This document shows positions 17,901 through 25,220 of a stretch of 64,000 nt of DNA, one piece after another. The notes under the pieces are model-generated. The model searched no databases. It was not told the DNA's origin and saw nothing but the letters and a program-made list of their open reading frames with translations. This stretch comes from JBBCJT01 sp037190665 (GTDB lineage: Bacteria; Pseudomonadota; Alphaproteobacteria; Acetobacterales; Acetobacteraceae). The position numbers were made by a program, and so were the translations under genes. The stretch is taken from NCBI GenBank assembly GCA_037190665.1, contig JBBCJT010000098.1, forward strand, positions 1 through 64,000. Direction: 5' to 3'. How positions within the stretch are numbered: the first letter of the stretch is position 1; every line of letters begins with the position of its first letter.

Positions 17901-18012
17901 CCGTTGCCTCGCGCAACACGACATCCGGCCCAACACGCGGCTGGGCTTGGCCCGTCGGGACGCCGGCGCCGAAAACCAGCAGCGCCGCCAGCAGCAGCCG
18001 CGCGCAGATCAG
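14935..18012 (-). CDS. Exported TPR-CHAT caspase-like protein
   Basis: A protein of about 1000 residues. The N-terminal two thirds are Ala/Arg/Leu-rich helical repeats of TPR type (for example AEAANALGALRLEALRPAEAAADF). The last 350 residues are a CHAT domain with the likely catalytic pair His in FATHALMGG and Cys in ILSACNTAA (His853 and Cys902 counted from the GTG at 17919), then SGLARAFFQAGARTLLVSHW. The first ordinary start codon is that GTG, but the frame stays open upstream and encodes an obvious signal peptide (CARLLLAALLVFGAG, cleavage near GQA). I therefore extend to a CTG at 18012 that overlaps the preceding TGA as CTGA; this start is inference. Third gene of the Slam-FecR-CHAT operon. 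Confidence 0.8.
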   Translation of the reverse strand: MICARLLLAALLVFGAGVPTGQAQPRVGPDVVLREATGLADAGQPAEALHRLEAWFARNASRTPPADMAVLRLQAARFAAAADDVPAARAQLAEARRLAPSLRAAPLLQARLLRQLARVAEQIGAPGEAIALLGQAGPGLLAAGDRAGAAEAANALGALRLEALRPAEAAADFTRATDLAPDAEMAVTALTNLANAWTEAGRADRARQAAARAEAVAGTDPKLLRAARFATAQILLREPDLPAAEALLESLIADPTDDGVRGHALALLASSRFDRGRLPEAAEAGLAALDAYRATLGERHPATARLMQTLGSIHALLGDPRLGQDFLARAAGIQRALFGAMSPQLQATEIERAWLDIHMGDVGTGERRARAALAALRIIPPPDRRQEALATIALGLAAEQHGRADEAAHSFRRAQAIIEEVRGPYSPDLGFSLIRLGRLLTREGRLAEAAPPLDRAIALYGRLGASDAVRLSEALTARAELRALQGDRRGALEEGRQAFALLRGRVDTTGTAAETQRRGARELFWAQASLFLDVAPDDTGAREDAFAATQEAVASRAGEALRRAEARRAAGDGPLADLLRDIEAQGELVRQTDALLRGAASRPGTTADAEHWRSLRDAALSELHAKQARIAAEFPAYARLARPPVARLAEMQALLAGDEALLAPLATGEGLLLWVVTSDAARALRLATTEPALSDLVRRIRAGVDLGAAGSAPFDIAAARALHAALIAPAEATGLLAGRGHLLLVPEGALQSLPPHLLIESSGDGQLRWLVRRYAITIAPSIAAAVARRSEAARASTADLAMLGIGDPRVDVGDAGVALRGSAPALRRALAQLAALPETAHELRSMSAVFGQSRSRLLFGPDATKDMILHARPELYRVLAFATHALMGGELPGLAEPAIVLTGAGETPQGALLTASEIANWHLDADLVILSACNTAAPEAGPYAEGLSGLARAFFQAGARTLLVSHWAVASDATVVLMTEFAKAVAERQGRAAAALQSAMLRMIDGPDPALAHPAYWSPFVVVGG

Positions 18013-21000
18013 GGCGATCGCCGCGCCCCCACGAAGACCCCGTTCGCGCCATAGGCGGGTCCGCGCACGCCGAAGATGCCGCCGACCGCGGCGGGCAGGT
18101 TCTGGTTCGAGACCGGCCCGCCCGCTGCAGGGTTGTGGAAGAAGCTGCCCTGCATGGCCATCGTGTGCGCGCCGCTCGTGCCCTCACCGCTGAAGACGCG
18201 GCTGCCGCCCGGCATGGTCGCGCCCACGGCGTAGCTGCGGCTGTCGAAGTTGGCGCCGATGGACCCGCTGCGCGTGGCGAAGTTCCACTCGCCCGCGAAG
18301 TCGCCGGCCACGGTGCGCAGCCGCGCCGCGCCGTTCACCTGATCCGCCACGGTGCCGATCATGCCGCCGCCATAGCGCGCGGTTCCGGTGAGGCTGCTCA
18401 GCGTGTCCAGCTCGACGGGACGGCCGGCCACCCAGAACCCCATGCCGACATAGTCGCGCCGTGTCCCGTTCGCCTCGTTGACGACGTCGCCGAGGAAGTA
18501 GCCCCACGCCAGGTGCTCGTTGCTGGGCGGCAGCCCCTCACGCGTCACGGTGCCGTTGCCGGCACGCTGGACCGCGGCCGGCGTTCCGTCCGGACGCTGG
18601 ATGCCGCGCAGCAGGTCGCTGTCGACGCTCGCCATGCCGCTCGCCGTGGCCTTGGTCGCGGAGGCTGGCGACACGCCCGCGAAGCTTCCCGGCGAGGCGA
18701 CGGCCGTGCGCGGCACGGCACCGCCGTCGGGCGCGATCTGCACGGTACGCGCGCTGCGCCGGCCCTCGGGCGCGGGTGCGGCCAGCGGGTCGGCGGCCGA
18801 ACGTTCACCCACGGCGGTCGGGGTCAGTGCGTAGGTGGCCACGAACTCCCGCCCGCCATTCGCCGGCTGGATGTCCACCCCGCCGAGAAAGGGCGTGCTG
18901 AGTGCGAAGATGCTGCCCTGGCCGGCCTCGAAGGATTCGACGACGAAGCTCGCGAAGCCCTGAAGCCCGCCCGCCGGCAGCGGACCGAAGGGAACGCCAT
19001 TGGTCGCCGGCGTCCCGACATTGGTCGCGAGACGGGTGAAGCCGAACTGGCCGGCGAGCGCGGCCTCGCCGACATTCTGCAACGTGCCGGGCTGGACGCC
19101 GCCGGGCGTGCCCGGTGCGCCGAGGCGGGTGTCAGATTCGCCCACCGCGAAGTAGCCGATGCCGCCCGGCGCGAGATCGTTCCCGCCGAACAGATGCGCG
19201 CCATAGCCGCTGGCGTCGGTGCCCAGCGACCCGAAGTTCGACTGGATCGCGGTCGCTCCGCGCGTGCCGGGCCGTACCGAGCCGACAAGGGCGCCGGACA
19301 ATGCGAGGCTGCCGTCGCCGGCCGGCAGCCGCGCGATCCCGCCCACCGCGGCACTCGCGCTGCTGCGCCCGTCCGCCATCACTTCCAGATCCGCCCGCAT
19401 CGCCGGATGGCGGCCCCCGGTGCCCGCGATCACCAGCAGATGCGTGTCGCCGCGCGGTTGGGTGGCGGTGTTGGCGCCCACGAACGTGCCTTCCGGCCGG
19501 AAGGCGTTGAACAGGTTGAAGGCGACGGGCTGGATCTGATCGCCGGGGCCGAGGAACTGCGACTGGATCGTGTAGCCCGGCAGGAAGCCGCCGAACGGAT
19601 TGAGCCCGTCCGAGATCGCGAAGCGCGTGACGGTTCCGGGCGCCGCGCCCGGCAGCGAACCGTCCACGGGTGGCGTCAGCGCCCGGCCGCCGATCGCGAA
19701 GTACCGCTCGCCGGACTGGATGCCGCGTTCGTTGAAGATCGCCTCGGAGCTGGCGGTGAGCTTGTCGATGATGATGACATCCGGAACGACCGTGGCCGAC
19801 GGCGAGATGATGTTGAAGGTGCGTTCCACGATCGGAATCGTCGGTCCGAAGGAATCCTGCAGATCGACGCCGCCCGGCGTCGCCGGACCGCTGGGGGCGT
19901 TGACGGTCGGGATGACCGTTCCGGCGATCGTCACGCCCGGGAGCGGTTCGCCGCCGACCTGCACCGCCAGTCCGTTGCCGCCCGAGAGGACGAAGACCGG
20001 CCCGCTGGCCGGCCCGGGCTGATTTACGGCGGGGTGGCCGCGTGCCTGCAACTCGACTTCCAGCAGCGCGCCGGCGCGATGCACCGTGTAGTTCACGAGC
20101 TGCTGGTGGACGCCGCGCGCGTAGTGGACATCGCCCGTGACCAACTGGCCGAGGGATTGGCGGAACGCGGCTTCGCCGGCGGCGCTGAAGGAATCCGGGT
20201 TCGCACCCTCGGCACCGGCCGCGGGCAGGATCTGGACCAGTTGCTGATTGGGCTGATCGTAGCGGTAGATGCGGACATCGCTGCCGGGCGAGCCGGGATT
20301 GTCCTCGAACGTGATGTAGATGGCGCCGCCCAGCGCGAAGAGTTCCGTGGGCGAGAGCGTGGTCATCCCTCCGGGTGAGGTCACGGCGACGAACTGGTTG
20401 GTCGCCCGGTCGAGCCGCGTCGTCGTAAGGGATGTGTTGGAATAGGTCAGGCTCGGCGTGCTGGCATCCGTCAGGTAGTAGCGCGGCACGTTGACGAGAT
20501 GGCCGTCATCGAAGGGCTGGAGCGCGGGTTCGAAGGTGCGCAGCACCACGACGCCGACATTCGCGGTGGCGTCGTAGAACGTGCGGTCCGGCGTGATCGC
20601 GAGGCTGCCGATCGCGAGGTTGGTGAAATAGGCGCCCGCCACGCCGCTGGCGGGCTGCCCCGGCGCCAGACTCCCGCCCGGCGGCGTGACCACCCCGTAA
20701 TCGGAACGCTGCGATCTGTCGCCGGACGCGCCGGCTGGCGCGAAACGCCGCACCCGCACCGTGCCCTGGGGCTGGATCGCGGAGAGACCCATGAGCAGCA
20801 GGTCTCCCTCCTGCCCGTCCGGCGTGATCTGCGTGCCGCTGCCGATCGAGGAGGTGTTCGAATTGGCGCGCGGGGCGGCGATGGTGGAGCCGGGCGTCGC
20901 ATCCCCCGCCAGCAGCGCCGAGGCGAGGCTGAAGGAATCGCCCGCGCGCGGCGACGGGGCGGGCGGGGGTGTCGGCGGAGGGGGAGCCGGCGGCGGTGGC

Positions 21001-21755
21001 GTGAAAGGCGGTGGCTGCAACTGGGACTGGTCCGTGCCGCCGGGCCTCTGGGCGAGCAGAGACGGGCGCGCGAGGCTCGTTTCACTCGGCGAGGCAACAG
21101 TCGGTGCGTTGCCGGATCGCGTCGATGTCCTGACCTCGGCGGCCGTGATCGGGGCGAACAGACCGGCGGCGGCGGCGATGTTCTCCTGGCTCTGCCGCTG
21201 CGGCCCGCCGCTGCCGAAGGCGACGACGAAGCCGGGCCGCCTGACGACTTCCTCCTGCCCGTCCGCACGACGCAGGGTCATGCGGCCGGGGTCCATGAGC
21301 TGCGCGGACCCGTTGGGCTCCGCCTGCACCAGAGCCGCCGCGCCGGTCAGGCGCAGTTCCGCTCCACCCGGGAGTTGCAGCAGGATCTCGGTCCGCCTGC
21401 CGGCGCTGACGCGGATGCGCCCACCCCGCGCCTCCAGCCGCACGTGGCGTCCCGATGGCTGGTCCGACACGCCGAGCAACCGGACCTCCGCCCCCGGCTC
21501 GATGGCGACGGAAGTGCCATCGGGGAAGACGATCTCGGCCCAGCCATTCGGCGGCGCGGTGACCCATCGGCCCGCTTCCAGCGCGGGGGCGCCGCCCGCC
21601 TGACCCGCGGCGCCGCCGGCCACGATCAGCCTCGCCCCGCCTGTGCCCTGCGCCATGGCGCCGCCGGGCAGCAGCGCCGCGGAGATCACCGCGACCGATG
21701 CCGCCAGCAGGCCCGTCCGCACGGGCTTCCGATATCGCTGTCTCAGTCCGTCCAT
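18009..21755 (-). CDS. FecR-domain surface protein with TbpB-like C-terminal barrel
   Basis: A 1248-residue exported protein. A signal peptide ends near residue 35 (GGAMA/Q). A FecR-like domain spans about 45-185 (WAEIVFPDGTSVAIEPGAEVRL). A Pro-rich linker covers 247-269. A long central region (about 280-1080) is Gly/Ala/Thr-rich with beta-rich segments and matches no family I know. The last 165 residues resemble the TbpB-like B-domain barrel: TARYGGGMIGTVADQ, FAGEWNFATRSGSIGANF, and the ending AAVGGIFGVRG...GVFVGARR. That domain is typical of Slam/T11SS substrates, and the Slam-like gene is 14 bases upstream. No lipobox is visible, so release or non-lipid anchoring is possible. Confidence 0.75.
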   Translation of the reverse strand: MDGLRQRYRKPVRTGLLAASVAVISAALLPGGAMAQGTGGARLIVAGGAAGQAGGAPALEAGRWVTAPPNGWAEIVFPDGTSVAIEPGAEVRLLGVSDQPSGRHVRLEARGGRIRVSAGRRTEILLQLPGGAELRLTGAAALVQAEPNGSAQLMDPGRMTLRRADGQEEVVRRPGFVVAFGSGGPQRQSQENIAAAAGLFAPITAAEVRTSTRSGNAPTVASPSETSLARPSLLAQRPGGTDQSQLQPPPFTPPPPAPPPPTPPPAPSPRAGDSFSLASALLAGDATPGSTIAAPRANSNTSSIGSGTQITPDGQEGDLLLMGLSAIQPQGTVRVRRFAPAGASGDRSQRSDYGVVTPPGGSLAPGQPASGVAGAYFTNLAIGSLAITPDRTFYDATANVGVVVLRTFEPALQPFDDGHLVNVPRYYLTDASTPSLTYSNTSLTTTRLDRATNQFVAVTSPGGMTTLSPTELFALGGAIYITFEDNPGSPGSDVRIYRYDQPNQQLVQILPAAGAEGANPDSFSAAGEAAFRQSLGQLVTGDVHYARGVHQQLVNYTVHRAGALLEVELQARGHPAVNQPGPASGPVFVLSGGNGLAVQVGGEPLPGVTIAGTVIPTVNAPSGPATPGGVDLQDSFGPTIPIVERTFNIISPSATVVPDVIIIDKLTASSEAIFNERGIQSGERYFAIGGRALTPPVDGSLPGAAPGTVTRFAISDGLNPFGGFLPGYTIQSQFLGPGDQIQPVAFNLFNAFRPEGTFVGANTATQPRGDTHLLVIAGTGGRHPAMRADLEVMADGRSSASAAVGGIARLPAGDGSLALSGALVGSVRPGTRGATAIQSNFGSLGTDASGYGAHLFGGNDLAPGGIGYFAVGESDTRLGAPGTPGGVQPGTLQNVGEAALAGQFGFTRLATNVGTPATNGVPFGPLPAGGLQGFASFVVESFEAGQGSIFALSTPFLGGVDIQPANGGREFVATYALTPTAVGERSAADPLAAPAPEGRRSARTVQIAPDGGAVPRTAVASPGSFAGVSPASATKATASGMASVDSDLLRGIQRPDGTPAAVQRAGNGTVTREGLPPSNEHLAWGYFLGDVVNEANGTRRDYVGMGFWVAGRPVELDTLSSLTGTARYGGGMIGTVADQVNGAARLRTVAGDFAGEWNFATRSGSIGANFDSRSYAVGATMPGGSRVFSGEGTSGAHTMAMQGSFFHNPAAGGPVSNQNLPAAVGGIFGVRGPAYGANGVFVGARRSP

Positions 21756-21769
21756 CCCGGCCCCCGCAT

Positions 21770-23194
21770 CTACAGGCTCAGCCGCACGGCCACGCTGATC
21801 GAGTGATTGTCGTAGCGATAGATCGAATAGTTGCTGCGCTGGTCATAGTAATCGTACTCGACGACGACCGATACCGGACCGGTGACCGGCAGGATCACCG
21901 ACGCGCCCGCCTCCCACCGCGTGTCGCGCCGGCTTCGCGTCGGGTCCAGGAACGGGTCCGGCTCGTCGTACTGCACGCGCCGGACACCGGCGCGGGCCGC
22001 CGCGCCGATGGTGTAGGTCGCGGTCAGCGGCAGGCTCATCTCCGCCACCAACCGCCCGCCCAGGCTTTCCCGTTCGAGATAGCCCTGCCGGGCCGATGCA
22101 TCGTACCAGGCGGCTATGGCGGAGAAGCGCATCGCGGGAGTCGGCGAATAGCGCAGCGCCGCGAGGACGCTGTTCTCGAAGCCCGTGTAGTCGCGCGCCG
22201 TCGGCCGGTACTGGGAGTTCTGGTAATTGCCGAAGCGGCCCAGCCAGGTCAGTTCGACGGTCCAGTCCGGCGGCAACCGAAGCTCCGTCGTCAGGCCGCC
22301 GCCGTAGAGCCACGTATAGGTGTCGCCGCCATAGCCGACCCAGCCCGCGGAGAAGAACGGGCGCAGCGCCAGCGTCCCGTCGCTGCCGACATCGGCGATG
22401 CCGATGCGGGGCCCCGTATCGATGGAGAAGATGGAGAGATCGTACTGGCGGGGAATGGTCGCGAAGCGCTGATCGAAGAAACCCGCATTGGTTTCCCACG
22501 ACCCTTCGCGCTGCAGGCCGAGGTCGTAGCGGTGTGCCACGCTGCCGCCGAGCACCATGCTCCAGTCGGATTCGCCGGTGTTCGGGTTCTGGACGTCCAC
22601 GAAGCCACCAAACCCCGGCGCGAAGATCGGCACGCTGCCCAGCGAGGTCGCCTCATTGGCATTGCTGTCGTGACGGGCGCCCGCATAGAGGTTGACCTCG
22701 AGCACCGAGCGCGCGGCGCCGCGCTCGGCCTGGGCCAGCAGCACCCGCGCGCGCTGTGCCACATCCTGCGGGATGGTCGGGTTGGCGAGGGCCTGGCGCG
22801 CATAAAGACTGGCGAGCTCGGGCGAGCCGTTGGCCAGATGCAGCGAAGCCAGTTCGAGCCGCACGTTGTCCAGGCTCGGGTTCAGCCGGAGAAGGCGCTC
22901 CAGCGCATTGATCGCGGCCGGGGAATCACCGACTGCCGAAGATGCGCGCGCGTAGCGCATCGTTGCGTCAGGATCGGCAGGGCGGGCCATCATCTCCCCG
23001 AATGCCGCGTCCCTCGCCGCAACCGCTTCTGCCGACGGCTGGGCAGAACCGGGTTGGTGCCACAGCAGCAGGAGCGTAGCCGTAGCAATGCCCAGCGCAT
23101 TCTGTCGGGCACGCCTGTACGCTACGGTCTTACGGGCGAGCGAATACTCTCGCGGGCGGATCGGTGGTCCGGAGAGACAACGACTGTAGTTCAT
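21770..23194 (-). CDS. Slam/DUF560-like outer-membrane secretion protein (T11SS-like)
   Basis: A 474-residue protein with a basic leader and signal core (ALGIATATLLLLWHQPGSAQ). TPR-like helices follow (AINALERLLRLNPSLDNVRLELASLHLANGSPELASLYARQAL, about residues 85-150), then roughly 300 residues of amphipathic strands rich in Tyr/Trp/Gly. Typical strands begin VLEVNLYAGARHDSNANEA and WSMVLGGSVAHRYDLG. The ends of this two-part layout match Slam (DUF560) proteins, which move surface proteins through the outer membrane. The neighbouring substrate-like gene with a TbpB-like domain supports the call. It ends in leucine rather than phenylalanine. First gene of the operon; the long n-region makes the exact start uncertain. 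Confidence 0.75.
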   Translation of the reverse strand: MNYSRCLSGPPIRPREYSLARKTVAYRRARQNALGIATATLLLLWHQPGSAQPSAEAVAARDAAFGEMMARPADPDATMRYARASSAVGDSPAAINALERLLRLNPSLDNVRLELASLHLANGSPELASLYARQALANPTIPQDVAQRARVLLAQAERGAARSVLEVNLYAGARHDSNANEATSLGSVPIFAPGFGGFVDVQNPNTGESDWSMVLGGSVAHRYDLGLQREGSWETNAGFFDQRFATIPRQYDLSIFSIDTGPRIGIADVGSDGTLALRPFFSAGWVGYGGDTYTWLYGGGLTTELRLPPDWTVELTWLGRFGNYQNSQYRPTARDYTGFENSVLAALRYSPTPAMRFSAIAAWYDASARQGYLERESLGGRLVAEMSLPLTATYTIGAAARAGVRRVQYDEPDPFLDPTRSRRDTRWEAGASVILPVTGPVSVVVEYDYYDQRSNYSIYRYDNHSISVAVRLSL

Positions 23195-23358
23195 GCAAAG
23201 ATGACAAGGCCGTTGTGGGGCAGCCTATCTCAGCACAAATTACCCGATCCGAAACGACTTTCTTCAGAAGCCGCGGCTCACTGGGTGCATATGGTATTCA
23301 ACAGAAACTTTCCGGGTCATTCCCGGCGCCGGCGATATCGGACAGAGAGCCCGGTCTC
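23195..23358. promoter_or_regulatory. Upstream region of the Slam-FecR-CHAT operon
   Basis: These 164 bases between the IclR stop and the Slam-like start are clearly richer in A/T than the flanking genes. They are the only available promoter region for the minus-strand three-gene operon. I see A/T-rich patches but no confident promoter or Fur-like box. Confidence 0.4.
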
Positions 23359-24165
23359 CTAAGCCATCTGGAGCGGCCGGAATTCACTCGTCGCCGAGAT
23401 GGCCCGGGCTGCGTCGACGATAACCGGCCCGAACTTCAGCGCTGCATCCGCCCCCTTCCAATCGGCTGACGAGACCGAAAGATTGACCGCGGCAGTGCTG
23501 CTGCCATCGGCCTTCCGAACGGGGGCCGCGATGGAGATGTCGCCGATCGACGTTTCCTGCTCGGTCAGCGCGAACCCCAGCATGCGCGCCTTGCGCACCT
23601 CGGCCATGATCGCTTCCGGCGTGGTCTTGGTATGCTCGGTGTAAGCGGTGAGCTTCGAACGATCGAGGATGCGCATGACGTCCTCATCACTCATCGTCGA
23701 CAGGATCGCCCGGCCGCTCGCCGTGCAGAAAGCCGGCCGGCGCATTCCGAGCACGACGTCGACCGTGACCACCTTCCGACCCGGATAGCGCACGACATAC
23801 ATGACGTCGGTATCGTCGAGGACCGTCATGTTCGCCGTGGCGTCGAGCGCCTTGTTGAGCTCGTAGAGCTGGTGGCGCGCGCGGGCGACCAGTGCATCCG
23901 TCCGCAGATAGATCATCCCGAGGCTCATGATCCTGGGAGAGATGGTATAGCGCCGCGCCTCGGCATCCTTGTGCAGGTATCCAAGCGCGGTAAGCGTATA
24001 GGTGAAGCGCTGCACCGAACTCTTGTCGAGCCCGGTCAGCTCCGAAATCTCGGTGAGGCTCAAGCTGCGTTCGCGCGCCTCGAAGGCTCGCAATATCTGG
24101 AAGGCCTTCTCGACGGAGGACACGAACCACGCCGGCTCGGCCGCCACAGCCTTGGCTTCACGCAC
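23359..24165 (-). CDS. IclR-family transcriptional regulator
   Basis: A 268-residue regulator. The N-terminal winged helix-turn-helix is seen in SSVEKAFQILRAFEARERSLSL, TEISELTGLDKSSVQRF and TALGYLHKDAE. The C-terminal effector domain includes GMRRPAFCTASGRAILSTM and DISIAAPVRKADG. The GTG at 24165 is chosen because AGGA lies upstream and the length fits the family; an ATG at 24276 would give 305 residues but would run through the putative operator at 24275-24297. It is divergent from the acyl-CoA catabolic genes and probably controls them. Confidence 0.88.
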   Translation of the reverse strand: MREAKAVAAEPAWFVSSVEKAFQILRAFEARERSLSLTEISELTGLDKSSVQRFTYTLTALGYLHKDAEARRYTISPRIMSLGMIYLRTDALVARARHQLYELNKALDATANMTVLDDTDVMYVVRYPGRKVVTVDVVLGMRRPAFCTASGRAILSTMSDEDVMRILDRSKLTAYTEHTKTTPEAIMAEVRKARMLGFALTEQETSIGDISIAAPVRKADGSSTAAVNLSVSSADWKGADAALKFGPVIVDAARAISATSEFRPLQMA

Positions 24166-24241
24166 GATCGATCCTGTTCTTGTTAGATCGCCTACGGCTT
24201 GGGTAGCCGCACCCAAACCGCGATGCAATTCGAAATGCCGC

Positions 24242-24297
24242 TTGACACGCCCACCATGACTTGAATGATATCGCATTGAGATACTTACGCTCTCAAT
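24242..24297 (+). promoter_or_regulatory. Candidate promoter and IclR operator
   Basis: A perfect -35 hexamer TTGACA (24242-24247) is followed after 16 bases by AATGAT (24264-24269), 4 of 6 matches to a -10. Immediately downstream, at the expected transcription start, lies a perfect 7-base inverted repeat ATTGAGA (24275-24281) and TCTCAAT (24291-24297). This fits an IclR-type operator between the regulator and the crotonase gene at 24330. The assignment rests on position and symmetry only. Confidence 0.55.
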
Positions 24298-24329
24298 AAA
24301 TGTCCTAGCCCTTCATAGGTCAGACAGCC

Positions 24330-25211
24330 ATGAGCGAGCCAGCCTCAACGCCAGTGCCCGGAAATGCCGGCGCCCAGGTCGAGCAAGCCGCCGATCACCG
24401 GCTCGGCTACGAGGTCTCCGACGGTATCGCCACGATCACCATCCGCCGCGCCGAGAAGCTGAACGCGCTCCTGCCGGACATGATCCTTGTCATGGCCGAC
24501 CTGATCGAGCGCGCCCGACGAGATGCGAAAGTAAGAGCCGTGGTCCTGCGCGGCGAAGGCACGACCTTCTGCGCGGGGGACGATCTGCATCCCGAGGATC
24601 GCTTCAAGTATGGACCGCCGGATCTCCATACCCGTCTCAAGATGGGCTATCCGCGGCTCGTCAACGATATCATGCAACTGCGCAAGCCGGTGGTCGCAAT
24701 GATGCGCGGCTATGCCGTGGGTGCCGGCTTCGATCTCGCCCTTGCCTGCGATTTCCGGATCGCGTCCCCCGATACCCGGATGGCCGCCATCTATGTCAGG
24801 CGCGGGCTCGGCGGCGGGGCGACCTATCTGCTGCCCCGCTTCGTCGGTCTCGGCAAGGCGACCGAGCTTCTGTTGCTGGGTAGCTGGATCGACGCCGAAG
24901 AAGCACTCCGTCTTCATCTGCTCACCCGCGTCGTCCCGGAAGACCAGCTCGAGACCGAGACCTACGCACTGGCGGCCAAGTTGGCGAGCGGACCGACACA
25001 AGCCATTGGCGCGATCAAGAACGCGCGCAACCAGGGCCTCGGGCTCGATCCGGTCAAGGGGCTGGAAGCGCAGATCCTCTGCAATGTCGAACTGATGTTC
25101 CATCGCGACGCGCGGGAAGGACCACGCGCCTTCCTGGAAAAGCGCCCCCCCGACTTCACCGCCGAATGGATCGACCTTCAGTACGACAAATTCGATCCGG
25201 ACTACCGATAG
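24330..25211 (+). CDS. Enoyl-CoA hydratase/isomerase family protein (crotonase 1)
   Basis: A 293-residue crotonase-fold enzyme acting on a CoA thioester. Family marks are ITIRRAEKLNALLPDMI, the oxyanion-hole segment FCAGDDLH and RGYAVGAGFDLALACDFRIAS. The two Glu residues that catalyse hydration in classical enoyl-CoA hydratase are not conserved: the first position is Asp135 and the second is Tyr155 (MAAIYVRRG in place of FxxPExxxG). It may therefore do isomerisation, decarboxylation or thioester hydrolysis instead. It is the first gene of the IclR-linked unit, 9 bases before the CoA-ligase beta gene. Confidence 0.85.
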   Translation: MSEPASTPVPGNAGAQVEQAADHRLGYEVSDGIATITIRRAEKLNALLPDMILVMADLIERARRDAKVRAVVLRGEGTTFCAGDDLHPEDRFKYGPPDLHTRLKMGYPRLVNDIMQLRKPVVAMMRGYAVGAGFDLALACDFRIASPDTRMAAIYVRRGLGGGATYLLPRFVGLGKATELLLLGSWIDAEEALRLHLLTRVVPEDQLETETYALAAKLASGPTQAIGAIKNARNQGLGLDPVKGLEAQILCNVELMFHRDAREGPRAFLEKRPPDFTAEWIDLQYDKFDPDYR

Positions 25212-25220
25212 GCGCCTGGC

